Shown: one piece after another, positions 33,956 through 43,569 of the stretch
Numbering within the stretch: the first letter of the stretch is position 1
Layout: every line of letters starts with the position of its first letter
NCBI GenBank assembly: GCA_018713335.1
Contig: DVOW01000012.1
Location: 1 to 64,000, forward strand
Source of the DNA: Candidatus Merdivicinus intestinigallinarum
GTDB lineage: Bacteria; Bacillota; Clostridia; Oscillospirales; Ruminococcaceae
Length of the DNA stretch: 64,000 bases
Direction: 5' to 3'
The notes under the pieces: model-generated
The model's database searches: none
What the model saw: only the letters and a program-made list of their open reading frames with translations
Told to the model about the DNA's origin: nothing
Program-made: the position numbers and the translations under genes

Positions 33956-35337
33956 TCTGCTTCTTCCGTTTTGTTATGTTTGGAGGATTTTTCCTTTTTG
34001 GAGGACTTTTCCTCCTCGTCGAGAACCGGCTCCGGCAGGCGGAACACCTTGACTTTGGCCACCCGGCGGTCCTCCACCTGGGTGACGGTGAAACGGTATC
34101 CCTCGTATTCCACAGACGGATTTTCCCCTTCTGCTGGGATCCGCCCCAGCATGTGGGTCAGGAAACCGCCCAGGGTGTCGTAGGCCTCGTCCTCCTCAAA
34201 GGTGACGTCCAGGGCTTCCCCCAGGTCGTCCAGCTCCGTGGTGCCTTCCACAAGGTAAGTGTCGGCGTCCAGCTGCTGGATGTCCTTTTCTTCCTCGTCG
34301 TACTCGTCCTCAATATCCCCGACGATGGATTCCAGGAGATCCTCCATGGTGAGGATGCCTTCGGTGCCGCCGTACTCGTCCACCACCACGGCCATGGCCG
34401 ACTGGTTCTTTTTAAATTCCGCAAATACGCTGCGGCATTTGACGTGTTCCGGTACATAGATCACAGGCCGGATAAAGTCCAGAAGGCTCACGCTTTCGGA
34501 AGGGTGGCCCACCAGGCACAAAAGGTCCTTCACATGGATAAACCCTAAAATGTTGTCCAGGTCCCCTTCGTAAACCGGCAGCCGGGAAAACCCTTCGCTG
34601 ATGGCCAGGTCGATGACGTCCTGGATTTTGGCGTCCTTTTCCACTGCGGCCACTTCCGTCCGATGGGTCATGACGTCGCCCACCGTCGTATCGTCAAACT
34701 CGAAAATGTTGTTAATCATCTCTTTCTGGCTTTCCTCAATAAAGCCCATTTCGCTGCCGGTGTCCACCAGCATCCGGATTTCCTCTTCCGTTACGGCTTC
34801 CGGGCTGTTTTTAGGCTCCGCGCCGAAAAGCCGGGATAAAACTTTGGCAATCCCGGCGGCAGGGGCCGTTACAGGGGATAAAATCCCCAAATAGACCGGC
34901 ACCGCCCCGGCGGCGGAATACGCTGCCTTGTCGGCGAAATGCTCCCCCATAGCCCGGGGAAACAGCAGCCCGATGCCCAGCACCAGGATAGTCATGACCC
35001 AGGCGTCCAAAACCAGGGCGATTACCGTAGCCAGCGTGCCGTGTCCCTGGCCCAGAAGGGCAGAGAAAAGCCGGTACAAGGGGGGGAATGCGGCTGTCAT
35101 GCCAAAGAGGATGCTGCCTGCTGCGGAAACATAAGCCGCAGTGCCGGTTTTTCCGGCAATACGGGGGATGTCCCGGCAGTGGGAAAGCCGCGCCGCCTTT
35201 TGATCCCCGTTTTCTTCCCGTTCCCGCAGCTTTGTGTCGCTGGCTTCCGGAATGGCTGTTGCAGCCAGGGAGCCGAAAAAGCTGAGGGCCAGGAAAAGCA
35301 CAGAAAGAATGATACACCATGATCGTCCGTCGTCCAA
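33952..35337 (-). CDS. CNNM/CorC-type membrane protein with CBS pair (hemolysin C family)
   Basis: The 461-residue protein has an N-terminal CNNM-like membrane part to about 165, two CBS domains (VMTHRTEVAAVEKDAKIQDV and VVDEYGGTEGILTMEDLLES), and a CorC_HlyC C-terminal domain (YRFTVTQVEDRRVAKVKVF). Family members handle magnesium or cobalt efflux; hemolysis is a historical label. I place the start at a TTG, 35337, nine bases after a perfect AGGAGG. No ATG matches the family N-terminus. The tail is very charged (EEEKSSKKEKSSKHNKTEE). Confidence 0.88.
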   Translation of the reverse strand: MDDGRSWCIILSVLFLALSFFGSLAATAIPEASDTKLREREENGDQKAARLSHCRDIPRIAGKTGTAAYVSAAGSILFGMTAAFPPLYRLFSALLGQGHGTLATVIALVLDAWVMTILVLGIGLLFPRAMGEHFADKAAYSAAGAVPVYLGILSPVTAPAAGIAKVLSRLFGAEPKNSPEAVTEEEIRMLVDTGSEMGFIEESQKEMINNIFEFDDTTVGDVMTHRTEVAAVEKDAKIQDVIDLAISEGFSRLPVYEGDLDNILGFIHVKDLLCLVGHPSESVSLLDFIRPVIYVPEHVKCRSVFAEFKKNQSAMAVVVDEYGGTEGILTMEDLLESIVGDIEDEYDEEEKDIQQLDADTYLVEGTTELDDLGEALDVTFEEDEAYDTLGGFLTHMLGRIPAEGENPSVEYEGYRFTVTQVEDRRVAKVKVFRLPEPVLDEEEKSSKKEKSSKHNKTEEAE

Positions 35338-35484
35338 GTTAAAAAACCTCCTATTTCTTTCACAAAGGTGGATTTGCGCGGCATATAAAAATAAGTGCCG
35401 CACGGCGTTCCGGGAACCCTTCCCGAAAGCTATACAGCACTATAATACCTTTTTTCGCCCGTTTTGTCAACCAAATAACGGAGA

Positions 35485-36306
35485 TTACTTCAAATGGATG
35501 GGGTTAGTTTCCGCCGTCAGGGCCTCAAACCGGTAGCCCAGACCCTGGTAATGGTCAATGAGCATGGAAACGCATTCTGCAGCGGTGGTCCGGAGGGCGT
35601 CGTCGTGGAGCAGGATGAGGATTTTTTCCTGGTCCCCGGCGGAACTCACCACATTGTCGAACATCTCCTGGGCGGGCGTTGCCTTGGATTTGTCGTCTTT
35701 GGCCAGGGCGTTCCAGTCGAACCAGACGCAGCCCCGCTTTTCCATCTCTTTTTTGATCTCCTCCAGAACCTCGGGCGCTGCGAATTTATTTTTGCTGCCG
35801 CCGGGGAAACGGAAAATATTGGGCTTTACCCCCACGATGCTTTCCAGGTGGTTGGCCAGGCGGTCGAAATCCGCAAGATAGGCGTCCGCGCTTTCGTAGA
35901 TTTCCTGGTACCGATGGGAATAGGAGTGGATCCCCAAAGCGTGGCCCTCGTCTAAGATCCGCTGGTACAGCACTTTCCCCCGTTCCGTGGTGGCTCCGAT
36001 GACAAAAAAGGTGGCAGGGACGCCTTTTTCCTTTAATACATCCAGGATTTCCCCTGTTACAACAGAGGGGCCGTCGTCAAAGGTGAGGTATACCACCTTT
36101 TCCCCGTCTTCCGGAACGTCCGTCCCCATGGTCTGCTGGGAGCCTTGGCTTTCCGGCGGGAGGGCGGATTCCGGAGGGGAGGGCTCCCCTCCGGACTGGG
36201 CGGCCTTAGCCCCCAAAAACAGCACGCCGATGCCCAGGGCGAGCCCCAGAAGCGCGGCCCCGGCCACCAGTATAAGGTTTTTCAGACGTATGGATCGAAT
36301 AAACAT
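35485..36306 (-). CDS. Polysaccharide deacetylase (NodB domain), membrane-anchored
   Basis: The 273-residue protein has an N-terminal membrane anchor (about 8-32), a Ser/Pro/Glu linker, and a NodB domain. Motif 1 is YLTFDDGP, motif 2 is HSYSH, and motif 3 is FRFPGGS; LLHDDAL near the end is the last motif. The fold removes acetyl groups from peptidoglycan or similar glycans outside the cell. All metal and catalytic residues seen by eye (Asp-Asp, His-His) are present. I chose the start at 36306. It is next to spoIID on the same strand, and both act on the wall. Confidence 0.92.
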   Translation of the reverse strand: MFIRSIRLKNLILVAGAALLGLALGIGVLFLGAKAAQSGGEPSPPESALPPESQGSQQTMGTDVPEDGEKVVYLTFDDGPSVVTGEILDVLKEKGVPATFFVIGATTERGKVLYQRILDEGHALGIHSYSHRYQEIYESADAYLADFDRLANHLESIVGVKPNIFRFPGGSKNKFAAPEVLEEIKKEMEKRGCVWFDWNALAKDDKSKATPAQEMFDNVVSSAGDQEKILILLHDDALRTTAAECVSMLIDHYQGLGYRFEALTAETNPIHLK

Positions 36307-36403
36307 ATAAGTGACCTTCCCTTCCCTGATCTGGCGGAAAAAGCGCCGCGTCCGGCATTTCCTTCCCGACATTACCCTATGCGGCGGTTTCCCCAGATAT
36401 GCC

Positions 36404-37561
36404 TTATCCCACCCGGGCGATTTCCGTGCCCGGATAATACCGGGCCAAAATCTCCTGCCAGGTATGGCCCTCCTTGGCCATGGCGTCGGCCCCGTACTGG
36501 CTCATGCCCACGCCGTGGCCCTTCCCCTTGGTGCGGAAGGTCAGGGCTTCCCCGCTGCATTCCACGGTGAAATTGGCGGAAGAAAGGCCGAACCAGCTGC
36601 GGATGTCCTCGCCGGAAACGGTGTTTTCCCCAATTTTTGCGGAAGTGACCATGCCGGCCTCGGTGCGCTCTGTGATTTGGATCCACTGGGCCGGGTCCTC
36701 CGGCAGGGAGAGGGTCTCCAGGTGGGCGCTCAAAATGGCGGCGGCTTCCTGGACCGTCAGGGAGGATTCCCCGTTGCCGGCGGGGTTTTCCGCGTCTTCA
36801 GGGCTGTCCGCCGTCACAAGGTAGGGGACCTCCCGCCCCCAGACGTCCTTGGCCGATTCGGTCTTGCCGGAGGAAATGGAGTGGAAGGCCGCGGCGGCCG
36901 GTTCCCCCTGGTAAACCAGGACGCAGTTCAAAACCTCGTTTACCGCCGATTCCAGCAGGGCCTCGTTCTCCTCAAAGGAATCCCCCCACAATCCCTGCCG
37001 TTCCTCCTTGGAAAGGTACGCCTGGAAATGGGCCGGGTCGGTGGACAGGAAGGCCCCCTGCAAGTCCGGGTCCGGGTTTTTCAGCTGTAAGCCCATCTGC
37101 CGCAGGGCGTAGCTGTGGGCGGCCACAGCCTGGGCCTTCACGGCTTCCGGGGCGAAGGTCATGGGGATCTCCGCGGCCGTGACGCCGCAGATGTAGTCAA
37201 AAGGCGAAAGCTCCATGACCTGGCCGGAATCCGCGTTCAACACCCGGTACGTTCCCGGCAGGGACAGGGCGGCGCCGCTTTCCGGCAGGGGCTGGGATGC
37301 TTCCGCTTCCGGCTGGGAAGAAACAGGAGAAGCTGGGGCAGAGGACGTTTCCGTTTCTTTTCCTTGGTTGTCCGTTTTTTCCCTTGAGAGGATCCCGGCG
37401 GTTTGTCCGGAAGCGTCCTCCGAAAACCGAAGGAGCTCTGTCCGGGCCGTCAGGGGCGGCAGAGAGGAGGGCTGCCGGACAGCGGTGGCCAGGGGCACGG
37501 CTGGAAGGATGGCCATGGCGCATAAAAAGGCAAGACAGCGGACAACGCTTCGGTTTTTCAT
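36404..37561 (-). CDS. SpoIID/LytB-type wall protein
   Basis: SpoIID is a lytic transglycosylase needed for engulfment in spore formation. The 385-residue protein has a signal anchor (VVRCLAFLCAMAILPAVPLA), a low-complexity linker, and the SpoIID domain from about 130: LSPFDYICGVTAAEIPMTF, EAVKAQAVAAHSYALRQM and the C-terminal KGKGHGVGMSQYGADAMAKE. The conserved Glu of TAAEIP is present. AAGGAGG precedes the ATG at 37561. A SpoIID paralogue without a sporulation role is also possible, since spoIIQ or spoIIM are not nearby. Confidence 0.9.
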   Translation of the reverse strand: MKNRSVVRCLAFLCAMAILPAVPLATAVRQPSSLPPLTARTELLRFSEDASGQTAGILSREKTDNQGKETETSSAPASPVSSQPEAEASQPLPESGAALSLPGTYRVLNADSGQVMELSPFDYICGVTAAEIPMTFAPEAVKAQAVAAHSYALRQMGLQLKNPDPDLQGAFLSTDPAHFQAYLSKEERQGLWGDSFEENEALLESAVNEVLNCVLVYQGEPAAAAFHSISSGKTESAKDVWGREVPYLVTADSPEDAENPAGNGESSLTVQEAAAILSAHLETLSLPEDPAQWIQITERTEAGMVTSAKIGENTVSGEDIRSWFGLSSANFTVECSGEALTFRTKGKGHGVGMSQYGADAMAKEGHTWQEILARYYPGTEIARVG

Positions 37562-37614
37562 TTGATTTTCCTCCTTGTTCTGCACAGAAATCGGAAGCTC
37601 CGGCATATTTAGCC

Positions 37615-37643
37615 TTGACTTTACTTCTGTCCTGTTATACAAT
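37615..37643 (+). promoter_or_regulatory. Promoter of citrate synthase operon
   Basis: TTGACT at 37615-37620 and TACAAT at 37638-37643 with a 17-base spacer. The leader of about 90 bases contains a small TAGGGGC hairpin (37680-37695). Confidence 0.75.
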
Positions 37644-37738
37644 AATTTTATCTATAGGATTCTGCCAAAAGGCCGGTCGTAGGGGCGGACGCCCCGGACA
37701 GGCGCTTGGGCCAATACATGAATGGGGTGGGATTACCG

Positions 37739-39100
37739 ATGCCGAGAGGATTTGTCAAAAAGGAAACTATCAGTACATTATGCGCGGAATTTAAAAAACA
37801 TAACTACATCGATCCAGCGCTGAATGAACGCTACAACGTAAAACGCGGCCTCCGCAACAGCGATGGCACCGGCGTCATGGCCGGCCTGACCCAGATCTGC
37901 AACGTCCACGGCTATATTATGAACGAGGGCGAAAAACAGCCGGTGGAAGGCGAGCTGACCTACCGGGGCTACAACGTCCGGGACCTGATCGACGGCTGCA
38001 TCAAGGAGCACCGGTACGGCTATGAGGAAGTGTCTTACCTGCTTTTGTTCGGCACCCTGCCCACAGCCCAGCAGCTGGAATTTTTCCGCATGGTTTTGGC
38101 CCAGGCCCGGTCCCTGCCCCAGGATTTCGTCCAGGACATGATCTTAAAGGCCCCCTCCAAGGACATTATGAACAAGCTGGCCCGCAGCGTGCTGGCTTTG
38201 TACTCCTATGACGAGTTTGCCGAGGAATCCTCCCTGGAAGGGGAGCTTCGGAAGGCTATTTACATCATTGCCCGGATGCCCACCATTATGGTTAACGCCT
38301 ACCAGGCGAAAATCGGCCATTATGACAATAAATCCACCTATTTCCACCCGGTGCGTCCGGAGGAAAGCCTGGCCCAGAGCATCCTTTCCACCCTGCGGAT
38401 CAACCGGGAGTACACAGAGGAGGAGGCCCTGCTGCTGGACACCTGCCTCATCCTCCATGCGGAGCACGGCGGCGGCAACAATTCCACCTTCGTCTGCCGG
38501 GCTATGACCTCCTCCGGCACCGATGCCTATTCCTCCTATTCCGCAGCCATCGGCGCTTTGAAGGGCTTCCGCCACGGCGGCGCCAACATCAATGTGGTGC
38601 GGATGTTTGAAACCATCAAGCAGGGGGTTTCCAACTGGAAGGACAACGAGGAGGTTTCCCGGTTCTTGGGCCAGATCCTGGATCGGGAAAAGGGCGACGG
38701 CACCGGTTTGATCTACGGCATGGGCCACGCGGTCTACACCGTTTCCGACCCCCGTGCCCAGATCCTCCGGGACAGCGCCGAAAAGCTGGCCAGCGAAAAG
38801 GGCATGACCGAGGAATTCGAGCTGTTGAAGTCCATCGAGCGCCTGGCCCCGGACGAAATCGCCAAGCGGAAAGGGGACAAAAAATCCATCTGCGCCAATG
38901 TGGACCTGTATTCCGGCTTCGTTTACCGGATGCTGGGCATCCCCATGGAGCTTTACACCCCCCTCTTCGCCGTGGCCCGGATGAGTGGCTGGTGCGCCCA
39001 TCGGATCGAGGAATATACCACCTGCTCCCGGATCATGCGGCCGGCGTATAAATCGGTTGTCCACAAACAGGAGTACCTGCCATTGGACAGCCGCCGCTAA
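37739..39100 (+). CDS. Citrate synthase
   Basis: Citrate synthase joins acetyl-CoA and oxaloacetate; in many Clostridia it feeds glutamate synthesis. The 453-residue protein has the family core: ILHAEHGGGNNSTFVCR around 248-264 with a catalytic His, GFRHGGANINVVRMFE around 281, YGMGHAVYTVSDPRA around 327, and MLGIPMELYTPLFAVARMSGW near the end. I chose the ATG at 37739, eight bases after a G-rich ribosome site, over an ATG at 37718. Only 20 bases separate it from the next gene. It could act on other acyl-CoA esters. Confidence 0.93.
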   Translation: MPRGFVKKETISTLCAEFKKHNYIDPALNERYNVKRGLRNSDGTGVMAGLTQICNVHGYIMNEGEKQPVEGELTYRGYNVRDLIDGCIKEHRYGYEEVSYLLLFGTLPTAQQLEFFRMVLAQARSLPQDFVQDMILKAPSKDIMNKLARSVLALYSYDEFAEESSLEGELRKAIYIIARMPTIMVNAYQAKIGHYDNKSTYFHPVRPEESLAQSILSTLRINREYTEEEALLLDTCLILHAEHGGGNNSTFVCRAMTSSGTDAYSSYSAAIGALKGFRHGGANINVVRMFETIKQGVSNWKDNEEVSRFLGQILDREKGDGTGLIYGMGHAVYTVSDPRAQILRDSAEKLASEKGMTEEFELLKSIERLAPDEIAKRKGDKKSICANVDLYSGFVYRMLGIPMELYTPLFAVARMSGWCAHRIEEYTTCSRIMRPAYKSVVHKQEYLPLDSRR

Positions 39101-39120
39101 CCCGGCAGAAAGGACTGCTT

Positions 39121-40443
39121 GTGAAAATTCAGTGGTTCAGCGCGGCGGCGGCCGCCATGCTGCTCCTTTCCGGCTGCGCGTTCCCGCAGACGGGGGTGGA
39201 GAGCCTTTTGGCCGCGCCCTTGCTCAATGAGGAACAAAATGAGGTCTATGCCGCCCTGGTAAGGGAAACCGGCAGCAGCATCAAGCTCCTTTACCCCCAG
39301 CGTGGGGAAAACCGGTCGGCGTTTTTGCTGATGAATTTGGATGAGGAGGCCACAAATGAAGCGGTGGCTTTCTATCAGTCCACCACCGCCAATGTGACCA
39401 CCTCCATCCACATGGCGGTTTTGGATAAGCAGGAGGACCAGTGGCGCGCCGTCCACGACATCTCCCTGGAAGGGACCCAGGTGGAGGACGTGGCGGTCAT
39501 GAGGGAAGGCGGCGTCTTTTTGCTGGCGGTGGGACTCACCTACGCCAGTGAAAACACCAGCCTTTTAAAGGTGTACCAGTTCAACGGGGACATCATGGAC
39601 GAGGTCTATTCTGAGGATTACCAGGCGAAGCTCATCTGCGATATGGACAGCGACGACCAGGACGACATCGTTTTGGTTCGGGGAGGGACCGAGGAGGCCG
39701 CCCCCTTTGCCAAACTCCTGGCCTACGAGGACGGGGGCTTCGCGGAAAAGGGCCGGGCCGTCACCGACCCCACCATCACCCGCTATTCCAGCATCCGCAG
39801 CGGCTACCTGAAAAACGGCCAGCAGGCGGTGTATCTGGACGGGTACCGGGGCAGCGCCGCCATGACCACCGAGATTTTGGGCTACACGGAAAATCACGGC
39901 CAGGGGCATTTGGCAAACCTGACCTACGATTCCCACAATGTCCAGTCCTACCCGGTGGACCGCCCCCTGGGGGCGGAATGCGCCGACTTAAATAACGACC
40001 TGATCATCGAAGTGCCGGGCCTGACCCCCATGCCGGGTTATTCAGCGGAACAGGCCGGCGCCTTTTACCTGACCACCTGGTATAATTTCTTAGACGGCCA
40101 GTTTGAGAAGGTCAAATCCTCCTATGTCAACGCCTCCCAGGGGTACCTTTTGGACTTCCCGGAGAGATGGGAGGGGAAGGTGAGCGTCCGCAAATCCGCC
40201 CAGAGCAACGAAATGCTGTTTTATGAATATCAGGCCGGGGACAACCCGGTCAAAAGCGAGCTTTTGTACATCCGCATGGTCAAGCGCAGCGAATGGGAAT
40301 CCGGCGTTTACGAGGATTACGAGGTCATCAGCAGCTCCGGCGGCGGACAGATTTTCTATCTGGCCAAAATCCCCGCCGGAGCCAACACGGCCCTGCGGAT
40401 GAGCATGGAGGAAGTCAAGAGGAATTTTTCCCGGTATTATTGA
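39121..40443 (+). CDS. Lipoprotein of unknown function, upstream of a two-component system
   Basis: The 440-residue protein starts at a GTG after AAAGGACTGCTT and has a lipoprotein signal with lipobox LSGC (Cys near 19). Two parts look repetitive beta structure, with CDMDSDDQDDIVLVRGG (about 177-193) resembling an FG-GAP/VCBS-type calcium loop, and ECADLNNDLIIEVPG similar later. No enzyme motif is seen. It lies 17 bases before the response regulator gene and was probably chosen as its sensory partner or target on the cell surface. Function unknown. Confidence 0.65.
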   Translation: MKIQWFSAAAAAMLLLSGCAFPQTGVESLLAAPLLNEEQNEVYAALVRETGSSIKLLYPQRGENRSAFLLMNLDEEATNEAVAFYQSTTANVTTSIHMAVLDKQEDQWRAVHDISLEGTQVEDVAVMREGGVFLLAVGLTYASENTSLLKVYQFNGDIMDEVYSEDYQAKLICDMDSDDQDDIVLVRGGTEEAAPFAKLLAYEDGGFAEKGRAVTDPTITRYSSIRSGYLKNGQQAVYLDGYRGSAAMTTEILGYTENHGQGHLANLTYDSHNVQSYPVDRPLGAECADLNNDLIIEVPGLTPMPGYSAEQAGAFYLTTWYNFLDGQFEKVKSSYVNASQGYLLDFPERWEGKVSVRKSAQSNEMLFYEYQAGDNPVKSELLYIRMVKRSEWESGVYEDYEVISSSGGGQIFYLAKIPAGANTALRMSMEEVKRNFSRYY

Positions 40444-40460
40444 GAAAGGAAAACGGCTGC

Positions 40461-41168
40461 ATGAAACGTATTTTAGTGTGTGAAGATGAAGACACCATCC
40501 GGGAATTTGTGGTGATTAACCTACAGCGTTCCGGTTACAGCGTGGTGGACGTCAATTGCGGGGAGGAAGCCCTGCGGGTCTATGATGAACAGAACGGGGA
40601 CTTTGACGTGGCCCTTTTGGATGTGACCATGCCAGGGATGGACGGCTTTACCCTGTGCAAAAAGCTGCGGGAGCGTTCAGAAACCTTGGGCATTATTTTC
40701 CTCACCGCCCGGAGCCAGGAAATCGACCGGGTTGGGGGGCTCATGATGGGGGCCGACGATTATGTGACCAAGCCCTTCAGCCCCTCGGAGGTGGTGGCCC
40801 GGGTGGACGCCGTCTACCGCCGGGTCAGCATGGTAGCCGGCAAGCCCAAGGAAAGCGCGGAGATCCGCAGCGGCCCCTTTGTGCTGAACATCAAAAGCCG
40901 GACCTTGACCAAAAACGGCAAGCCTATCGACCTGACCCAGGTAGAGTACCAGATTGTGGAGCTGCTTTTGAAAAACAAAGGCTCCGCTTTGGACCGGAAC
41001 AAGATTTTAAGCGAAATCTGGGGGGAAAACTACTACAGCGACGTAAAAATCGTGGACGTGAATATCCGACGCCTGCGGATCAAGGTGGAGGATGAGCCTT
41101 CCATGCCCGTCTATATCCAAACGGTGTGGGGGTACGGCTACAAATGGGGGAACCCGTTTGACGGCTGA
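40461..41168 (+). CDS. OmpR/PhoB-type response regulator
   Basis: The 235-residue protein has a receiver domain (1-120, acidic pocket CEDED at 7-11, phospho-acceptor Asp54 in LLDVTMPGMDG, Lys in VTKPFSP) and a winged-helix DNA-binding domain (about 135-232, with NIRRLRIKVEDEPSMPVYI and VWGYGYKWG). GAAAGGA precedes the ATG. The histidine kinase follows 24 bases on, and the lipoprotein precedes it. Target genes are unknown; the operon itself is a usual one. Confidence 0.95.
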   Translation: MKRILVCEDEDTIREFVVINLQRSGYSVVDVNCGEEALRVYDEQNGDFDVALLDVTMPGMDGFTLCKKLRERSETLGIIFLTARSQEIDRVGGLMMGADDYVTKPFSPSEVVARVDAVYRRVSMVAGKPKESAEIRSGPFVLNIKSRTLTKNGKPIDLTQVEYQIVELLLKNKGSALDRNKILSEIWGENYYSDVKIVDVNIRRLRIKVEDEPSMPVYIQTVWGYGYKWGNPFDG

Positions 41169-41192
41169 GAGAAAAGGAGGGGAGCCGGGCAG

Positions 41193-42662
41193 ATGGCGCT
41201 GAAAAGCATTACCCAGCGGTGGTTTTTAAACAGCTTCGGCGTGATTTTCGTGATTTTAGCTGCGGTGGTGGCCGTCAGCGGCGTCAGCATCCACAATTAC
41301 TACTATTCGGCGGTGAAGGAAGTCCTGAACAACCAAGCCAGCACTGTGGACGGCATGATGATCCGCTATTCGGAGAATACCGTCACGTCCAATTTCTACA
41401 CGGAAATCCGCAGCTATGTGGAGTCCTTCCCTGATAAAAATATGATCGAGCTCATGGCCATCGACTTGAACGGCAACGTGGTCCTGACCTCCAGCGGCTT
41501 TTCCTACAGCAGCCGCAACCTTCCCGACTATACTATGGCCATCAATTCCCCCAGGGGGGAAGGCTACTATGTAGGGGAGCTGGACGGCAGCGGCGACAAA
41601 GTCATGGCCGTCACCCGGATGGTGACGCCGGTAAATTCGGAGTTTTCCGCCATGCGCTTTGTGGTGTCCATGGAAAAGGTGGACCAGGCCATCCGGAACC
41701 TGGTGCTGATGATCAGCGCCGTGGCCCTGGCGGTGCTGGGACTTGTGCTGGTGTCGGGGCTTTTCTTCCTCAAAAGCATCGTAAAGCCTGTCCGGGAGAT
41801 CGGCATCGCCGCCCGGCAGATCGCTTCCGGCGACTTCAAGAGCCGCATCAGCAGCCCCTCGGACGACGAAATCGGCGCTCTCTGCACCACCATCAACTTT
41901 ATGGCCGACGAGCTGGAAAACACGGAGAAGATGAAAAACGAGTTTATTTCCTCCGTGTCCCACGAGCTGCGCACCCCCTTGACGGCCATCCGAGGATGGG
42001 CCGAAACCCTGCTGGATACCGATAACTACGACGCCGCAACTTTAAAAAAGGGGATGCGGGTCATCTCGGCGGAAACCGAGCGGCTCTCCGGCATGGTGGA
42101 GGAGCTTCTGGACTTTTCCCGCATCCAGAACGGCCGGTTCAGCCTGGTGTTCCAAAAGCTGGATTTGCTGGCGGAACTGGGGGAAGCAGTGCTCATGTAC
42201 ACCGAAAAGGCCAAACGGGAAGGCATCCAGATCTTGTACAGCGAGCCGGATATGCTCCCCATTATTTACGGGGACAAGAACCGGCTGCGGCAGGTGTTCA
42301 TCAACGTCATCGACAACGCCGTCAAATACTCCGACCCCGGCGGCACCGTGCGGATCGAAGCCTTTGCCCGGGACGGGGACATCTTTATCAGCGTGGCGGA
42401 CGCGGGCTGCGGCATCGCCCCGGAAGACCTGCCGAAAATCAAGACAAAATTCTATAAGGCCAACCACACCCGCCGGGGTTCCGGCATCGGGCTGGCGGTG
42501 GCCGACGAGATCATCCAGATGCACAAGGGCAGCATCGACATCGAAAGCACCCTGGGGGTGGGCACCACCGTGCTGATCCGGCTCCCGGTCAGCGGCCCGG
42601 AGGACGCCCCCGAACAGCCCGCAATTTTGGAAAGGAAAGTCGAGAATGAGCAAAAACTTTAA
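41193..42662 (+). CDS. Sensor histidine kinase with exterior sensing domain and HAMP
   Basis: The 489-residue protein has a first membrane span at about 10-33, an exterior domain of about 130 residues, a second span near 168-190, a HAMP linker, the HisKA phospho-acceptor His257 (in [17 protein letters not shown]) and a HATPase domain ([14 protein letters not shown], then [15 protein letters not shown]). AGGAGG precedes the ATG. It forms a pair with the OmpR-type regulator just upstream. Its last 17 bases overlap the DUF1385 gene. Confidence 0.94.
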   Translation: MALKSITQRWFLNSFGVIFVILAAVVAVSGVSIHNYYYSAVKEVLNNQASTVDGMMIRYSENTVTSNFYTEIRSYVESFPDKNMIELMAIDLNGNVVLTSSGFSYSSRNLPDYTMAINSPRGEGYYVGELDGSGDKVMAVTRMVTPVNSEFSAMRFVVSMEKVDQAIRNLVLMISAVALAVLGLVLVSGLFFLKSIVKPVREIGIAARQIASGDFKSRISSPSDDEIGALCTTINFMADELENTEKMKNEFISSVSHELRTPLTAIRGWAETLLDTDNYDAATLKKGMRVISAETERLSGMVEELLDFSRIQNGRFSLVFQKLDLLAELGEAVLMYTEKAKREGIQILYSEPDMLPIIYGDKNRLRQVFINVIDNAVKYSDPGGTVRIEAFARDGDIFISVADAGCGIAPEDLPKIKTKFYKANHTRRGSGIGLAVADEIIQMHKGSIDIESTLGVGTTVLIRLPVSGPEDAPEQPAILERKVENEQKL

Positions 42663-43569
42663 AACGTCCATCGGCGGCCAGGCCCTGATCGAGGGGGTCA
42701 TGATGCGCGGCCCCCGCAAAACGGCCATGTCTGTCCGAAAGCCGGGCGGGGAGCTGCAAACGGATATCTGGGACAACAAGCCCGCCCGCATCTGGAACAA
42801 ACTTCCCATTGTCCGGGGCGTTGTGAACATGGTCACTTCCCTGGTCGTAGGCTACCGGTGCCTGATGAAATCCGCCGAAATCTCCACAGAGGGGATGGAG
42901 GAGGAAGAACCTTCCAAATTGGAAAAGTGGCTGGAGGAAAAGCTGGGGGACAAGCTGATGAAGGGCGCTATGGTCATCGCGTCCGTTTTGGGCGTCCTGC
43001 TGGCGGTGCTGCTTTTCATGTACCTGCCCGCCTGGCTGGTGGGACTGGGGGAAGGAGTCCTGCCCCACTGGAGCATGTCCCTCATCGAAGGGCTGATTAA
43101 AATCGGGGTGTTCCTGCTGTATATGGGGCTCATCGGCCTTATGCCGGATATGCGCCGCCTGTACCAGTACCACGGCGCGGAACACAAGACCATTGCCTGC
43201 TACGAGGCCGGCGAGGAGCTGACCCCGGAAAACATCCGCAAATACCCCCGGTTCCACCCCCGCTGTGGCACCAGCTTTATCGTCATCGCCCTGATTTTGG
43301 GCATCCTCATCTTTTCCGTGGTCACATGGAGCAACGCTTTGGTCCGGACCCTGCTGAAACTCTGCCTGCTGCCTATAGTTGTGGGCATTGCTTACGAGCT
43401 CATCAAGCTGGCAGGCCGGTACGACAACCTGTTTACCCGGATCATTTCCTTCCCGGGCTTAAAAATCCAGCACCTGACCACCCGGGAGCCGGACGACAGC
43501 ATGATCGAGGCGGCCATCGCTTCCATGGAAGCGGTAATTCCCGAAAACGAGGGGGAGGACCGCTGGTGA
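42646..43569 (+). CDS. DUF1385 family membrane protein
   Basis: The 307-residue protein shows the family start ([21 protein letters not shown] at about 9-29, given here in part), two to four hydrophobic spans in the middle, and the C-terminal pattern [20 protein letters not shown] and [11 protein letters not shown]. Function unknown. In many Firmicutes it precedes prmC and genes for translation release, as here, where its stop overlaps the GTG start of prmC. It starts within the end of the histidine kinase gene (17 bases), so all are cotranscribed. Confidence 0.9.
   Translation: MSKNFKTSIGGQALIEGVMMRGPRKTAMSVRKPGGELQTDIWDNKPARIWNKLPIVRGVVNMVTSLVVGYRCLMKSAEISTEGMEEEEPSKLEKWLEEKLGDKLMKGAMVIASVLGVLLAVLLFMYLPAWLVGLGEGVLPHWSMSLIEGLIKIGVFLLYMGLIGLMPDMRRLYQYHGAEHKTIACYEAGEELTPENIRKYPRFHPRCGTSFIVIALILGILIFSVVTWSNALVRTLLKLCLLPIVVGIAYELIKLAGRYDNLFTRIISFPGLKIQHLTTREPDDSMIEAAIASMEAVIPENEGEDRW

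Noticed and set aside
33646..34548. 300-residue protein after recD2
   Set aside because: It runs through the hairpin array and then antisense to the CorC gene, with no convincing ribosome site.
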